DNA of 8,870 bases from Planctomycetota bacterium (GTDB lineage: Bacteria > Planctomycetota > GCA-002687715 > DRQF01). The notes beneath the pieces were generated by a model that did not search any database, was not told the DNA's origin, and saw only the letters and a program-made list of their open reading frames with translations. The stretch is taken from assembly GCA_015485455.1 (NCBI GenBank), contig WFTN01000289.1:1-8870 (forward strand). Direction: 5' to 3'. How positions within the stretch are numbered: the first letter of the stretch is position 1; each line of letters begins with the position of its first letter. Of the stretch, positions 6,802 to 8,870 are shown in pieces. The translations under genes and the position numbers were made by a program.

Positions 6802-7197
6802 TTATCCGAATCGAATGTAAGTGAGGCCCGCCCTGAGTGTTTTCAAAACGAGCCTCGTTGCCCGAAGGCTTCCGAGTCCTGGTTATCCCTTGGCGGATTG
6901 TTCCTCAGCAGAGCCCGACTCCGTTTCACCAGTCGACCTGTCAGACATTGTGAATCCGAAGTAGCGACAACTCCTTGTCCAACTGACATATTCTGGGTTG
7001 CTTCTTGTTGAGTTCTTCAATGTGTTTTCAGGCCTCCCATTTTCGCGATCGCCTCGAATTCGGCTTCTGTCCTATCGTTTGTCGTCCCCCAAGGATTCAA
7101 AATCTCATCTGAACGGCCCAAAATATATTCCAATTCTCCCGTTTTGGGGGAGTTTCTTGTTGCCACGATGGTCGCTGTCAACTACGGTTCTACAGGT
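6802..7197. other. Probable decayed sequence, mostly unassigned
   Basis: No intact gene is recognised. Several short protein-like stretches appear on the minus strand in shifting frames. One is about 7185-7026 (GELEYILGRSDEILNPWG, then RTEAEFEAIAKMGGLKTH). Overlapping it near its end, in another frame, is HIEELNKKQPRICQLDKELS (about 7028-6969). They could be consecutive parts of one frameshifted gene, but I cannot name a family. Just upstream of the DUF4143 relic, DNA near 6805-6825 (LTYI, then DS) vaguely resembles the winged-helix lead-in of that family. The plus-strand open frames here lack ribosome sites and family features. Confidence 0.35.
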
Positions 7198-7524
7198 TCA
7201 CATAAATTCAAGGAGTTTCATGGCGTACCCAGGTGTCTTGGGCCCCTTCAACAAACTCGCCTTGGTGTCTATTGGTTTGAAGAACGCAACCACCGGTGTC
7301 GCAAAGACGCAGCCGGTGGCGCTATCATTATTCTATCAATAGCTTCACGGCGCGTCTTGTTTCACGACCATGCGCGGGAGTATAGGCAGTCCAGCTGAAT
7401 TGATCTTTGGCTGGATTGTCTTGACCCGGCCAAGCAATTGAACTTCGAGGTTGACCCGTTTCTCTGTCCCCATTTGCCATGTCACGATGAAAGTTGCCTC
7501 GGCAATCACAGAGCTAAAGTCCAT
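7198..7524 (-). pseudogene. Unidentified minus-strand reading frame interrupted by clustered stops
   Basis: One minus-strand frame reads as protein on both sides of a stop cluster. ATG 7524 opens 59 codons (MDFSSVIAEATFIVTWQMGT, then VNLEVQLLGRVKTIQPKI and LPRMVVKQDAP) to TGA 7347-7345. After TGA 7338 and TAG 7335, the same frame resumes as CVFATPVVAFFKPIDTK, KGPKTPGYAMKLLEFM and stops at TGA 7200-7198. Third codon positions are clearly GC-rich in this frame and not in the competing one, which favours past or present coding. No Shine-Dalgarno site precedes ATG 7524. It could be one decayed gene, or a 59-aa gene followed by a fragment. No function is recognised. Confidence 0.3.
7290..7319. other. 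Interrupted inverted repeat (hairpin)
   Basis: CCACCGG (7290-7296) and CCGGTGG (7313-7319) form a perfect 7-bp stem. A 3-bp GTC/GAC extension inside closes a 5-nt loop. There is no T tract on either side, so it is not a typical terminator. It lies just after the stop cluster of the minus-strand frame. Confidence 0.5.
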
Positions 7525-7584
7525 CGACGAAATACTGAGGAATCAAAGTCGGCAGGTCTTTTGGCTTTAGTGGACATAAGATGT

Positions 7585-7613
7585 TTAACATAAATTAGTT
7601 ACAGTAGATATAT
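7585..7613 (+). promoter_or_regulatory. Possible promoter of the AAA-DUF4143 gene
   Basis: TTAACA (7585-7590) is separated by 17 bases from ATATAT (7608-7613) in the most AT-rich stretch of the region. Spacing is ideal for a housekeeping sigma factor, but the -10 match is poor. It would give a transcript with a leader of roughly 115 nt. Confidence 0.3.
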
Positions 7614-7735
7614 GCCTTTGGTGGCTGCCAAATGGATCGACAAAGGCAACCTCGAACCCCGCAGAAATCTTGCAAAAGTAAATCTTGCCTTTGGTTTTTC
7701 TAAAGGCTACTTTCAATTTTGCAAGGAGCATTGCG
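7613..7735 (+). promoter_or_regulatory. Structured 5' leader with mutually exclusive pairings
   Basis: CAAAGGCA (7641-7648) is complementary to TGCCTTTG at 7613-7620 and, extended to 9 bp (CAAAGGCAA), to TTGCCTTTG at 7685-7693, so two alternative stems are possible. GCCTTT/AAAGGC (7687-7692, 7702-7707) forms a third hairpin competing for the same strand. CTTGCAAAA (7669-7677) pairs perfectly with TTTTGCAAG (7717-7725), whose end overlaps the AAGGAG ribosome site. AAATCTTGC is directly repeated at 7665 and 7680. This layout could allow translational control of the ATPase gene; no known riboswitch class is recognised. Confidence 0.4.
7723..7728 (+). promoter_or_regulatory. Strong Shine-Dalgarno site for the AAA-DUF4143 gene
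   Basis: AAGGAG lies 7 nt before ATG 7736 and settles that start. Its first three bases are within the 3' arm of a 9-bp inverted repeat, and it can also sit in the loop of a small GCAA/TTGC hairpin. Confidence 0.85.
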
Positions 7736-8870
7736 ATGGCCAATACAAACAGACTGCTGTCCTCCCACATACTTTTTGCCCTAGAGAATTCGCCTATCGT
7801 CTTTGTCAATGGGCCGCGCCAAGCTGGAAAGACGACGTTGGTGCAAGAGCTGGGATCGAGCGCATTTCCATCGGAGTACATCAGTTTTGATAGCGCAACT
7901 CAACTAGCAGCGGCGTCGGCTGCTCCTGAGGCATTTGTATCTGGTCGAAAAGGCCCGGTGATCATTGATGAAGTTCAACTGGTCCCAGATATCTTTCGGG
8001 CACTCAAGACAAAAGTCGACTTCGTGCGTTCCCAAGGGATGGACCACGCCAATGGACAGTTCCTCCTGACCGGATCGGCAAATATCATGGCTCTGCCAAG
8101 ATTGTCAGAGCCCTTAGTTGGACGGATGAGTATTAAGACCTTACTTCCTTTCTCCGGATCTGAAGCATTGGGTACGAATGGCGATTTCATCAAACGGCTC
8201 TTCGACATGGACTTTGAAAACCAAAGCAAGAACCCGGAATCCCTGAACGAAGTCATCCGCTTGGCGACATTCCCGGAAATTAGTGGTAAGGCAGCCCGAT
8301 CTCGACACGTTTGGTTTGAAGGCTACTTAACCACGATTCTTCAACGAGATGTTCGCATGCTCTCAGAGCTTGAGAAAATTGCGCTTCTCCCGACGTTGCT
8401 GCGAATCTTGGCATCAAGAGCGGGAAGTTTGTTGAACGACGCCGCCATTGCAAGAGATATCGGTTTGAATTCGGTGACCACGAAAAGCTACCGTGGAATC
8501 TTACAAGCCATGTTCCTGACGTTTGCTCTTCCGCCCTGGTACCGCAATATTGGCAAGCGCTTGGTGAAATCATCCAAAGGATTCTTAGGCGACACCCTCC
8601 TCCTTTGTCACTTGCTCGATTGGGACATCGAAGAACTATGCCGAAACAAACCCGATTTATATGGTCACGTTGTTGAGAACTTTGTTGCCACCGAATTGTG
8701 TAAGCTTCAGTCGTTCAGCAGTCTTCGTACAAGACTGCATCACTTCCGCGCCAGCGATGGCAAAGAAGTTGATTTTATCCTGGAACGACCAGACGGACAC
8801 CTCGCGGCAATTGAAGTGAAATCTTCTGAAACGGTTAAGTCCGTTGACTTCAAGGGAATCAGATCTCTTC
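7736..8870 (+). CDS. AAA ATPase with DUF4143 domain (3' truncated by window end)
   Basis: The frame is open for 378 codons and leaves the window. It encodes an AAA_14-type P-loop ATPase fused to DUF4143, a widespread accessory family without an agreed function. Walker A is GPRQAGKT (26-33), Walker B is VIIDEVQ (75-81), and the sensor-1-like LLTGSAN is at 110-116, followed by the family's EPLVGRM. LQRDVRMLSELEKI (202-215) leads into a winged-helix-like stretch (RAGSLLNDAAIARDIG) and then NIGKRLVKSSK (271-281). The C-terminal PD-(D/E)XK-like elements are all present: HVVENFVATEL (E314), DGKEVDFILE (D346) and AIEVKSS (E360, K362). The protein is close to the usual family length of about 400, so little should be missing. 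The gene appears intact, unlike the relic at 6461-6801, and follows a structured leader. Cytoplasmic; nuclease activity is inferred from the fold only. Confidence 0.93.
   Translation, partial: MANTNRLLSSHILFALENSPIVFVNGPRQAGKTTLVQELGSSAFPSEYISFDSATQLAAASAAPEAFVSGRKGPVIIDEVQLVPDIFRALKTKVDFVRSQGMDHANGQFLLTGSANIMALPRLSEPLVGRMSIKTLLPFSGSEALGTNGDFIKRLFDMDFENQSKNPESLNEVIRLATFPEISGKAARSRHVWFEGYLTTILQRDVRMLSELEKIALLPTLLRILASRAGSLLNDAAIARDIGLNSVTTKSYRGILQAMFLTFALPPWYRNIGKRLVKSSKGFLGDTLLLCHLLDWDIEELCRNKPDLYGHVVENFVATELCKLQSFSSLRTRLHHFRASDGKEVDFILERPDGHLAAIEVKSSETVKSVDFKGIRSL

Noticed and set aside
7281..7320. Integron attC-like site at the CCACCGG/CCGGTGG hairpin
   Set aside because: No GTTRRRY/RYYYAAC core pair flanks the stem, and there is no adjacent cassette array or integrase.
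6998..7398. Two overlapping plus-strand frames of 114 and 84 codons
   Set aside because: Ser/Leu/Arg-rich sequences antisense to better minus-strand frames, without ribosome sites or recognisable motifs.
7612..7890. 92-codon plus-strand frame beginning at ATG 7612
   Set aside because: It overlaps the AAA-DUF4143 gene in another frame, has no ribosome site, and its first part is the structured leader.
1..8870. CRISPR array, tRNA or rRNA genes
   Set aside because: No regularly spaced repeats, cloverleaf structure or rRNA-like segment was seen on either strand by eye.

Overview
The window looks like a bacterial chromosome segment, most probably from a Planctomycetota-type lineage. This is an inference, not a placement. 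It rests mainly on two large secreted mosaic proteins built from beta-rich modules, MAM-like jelly-roll domains and a shared C-terminal module ending in a TFQA...NAV pattern, an architecture I associate with secreted proteins of that phylum. Gene starts are well marked, with Shine-Dalgarno sequences 7 nt before three of the starts.

Layout: (1) 2-739, the 3' part of an Old Yellow Enzyme family NADH:flavin oxidoreductase. (2) 1054-3363, a 769-aa exported protein with two tandem N-terminal modules, a MAM-like domain and the shared C-terminal module, followed by a strong perfect hairpin (3388-3424). (3) About 530 bases without a convincing gene. (4) 3956-5908, a 650-aa exported protein sharing the MAM-like domain and C-terminal module but with a different N-terminus plus a CARDB/Ig-like domain. 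(5) 5962-6375, a small protein with about four membrane segments, 53 bases downstream and possibly co-transcribed. (6) 6376-7560, a gene graveyard on the minus strand. Its clearest item is a DUF4143 remnant of an AAA ATPase (6461-6801) broken by nonsense codons, a frameshift and loss of the 3' end. (7) 7736 to the window end, an apparently intact AAA ATPase-DUF4143 gene on the plus strand, preceded by a 120-nt leader rich in overlapping inverted repeats that reach the ribosome binding site.

The two secreted proteins are modular relatives and probably act outside the cytoplasm, but no catalytic site is visible in either. The intact AAA-DUF4143 gene and the decayed one belong to the same broad family and point in opposite directions, which suggests turnover of this kind of accessory gene at the locus. 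The oxidoreductase shows no functional link to the rest. No tRNA, rRNA, CRISPR array or complete insertion sequence was seen.
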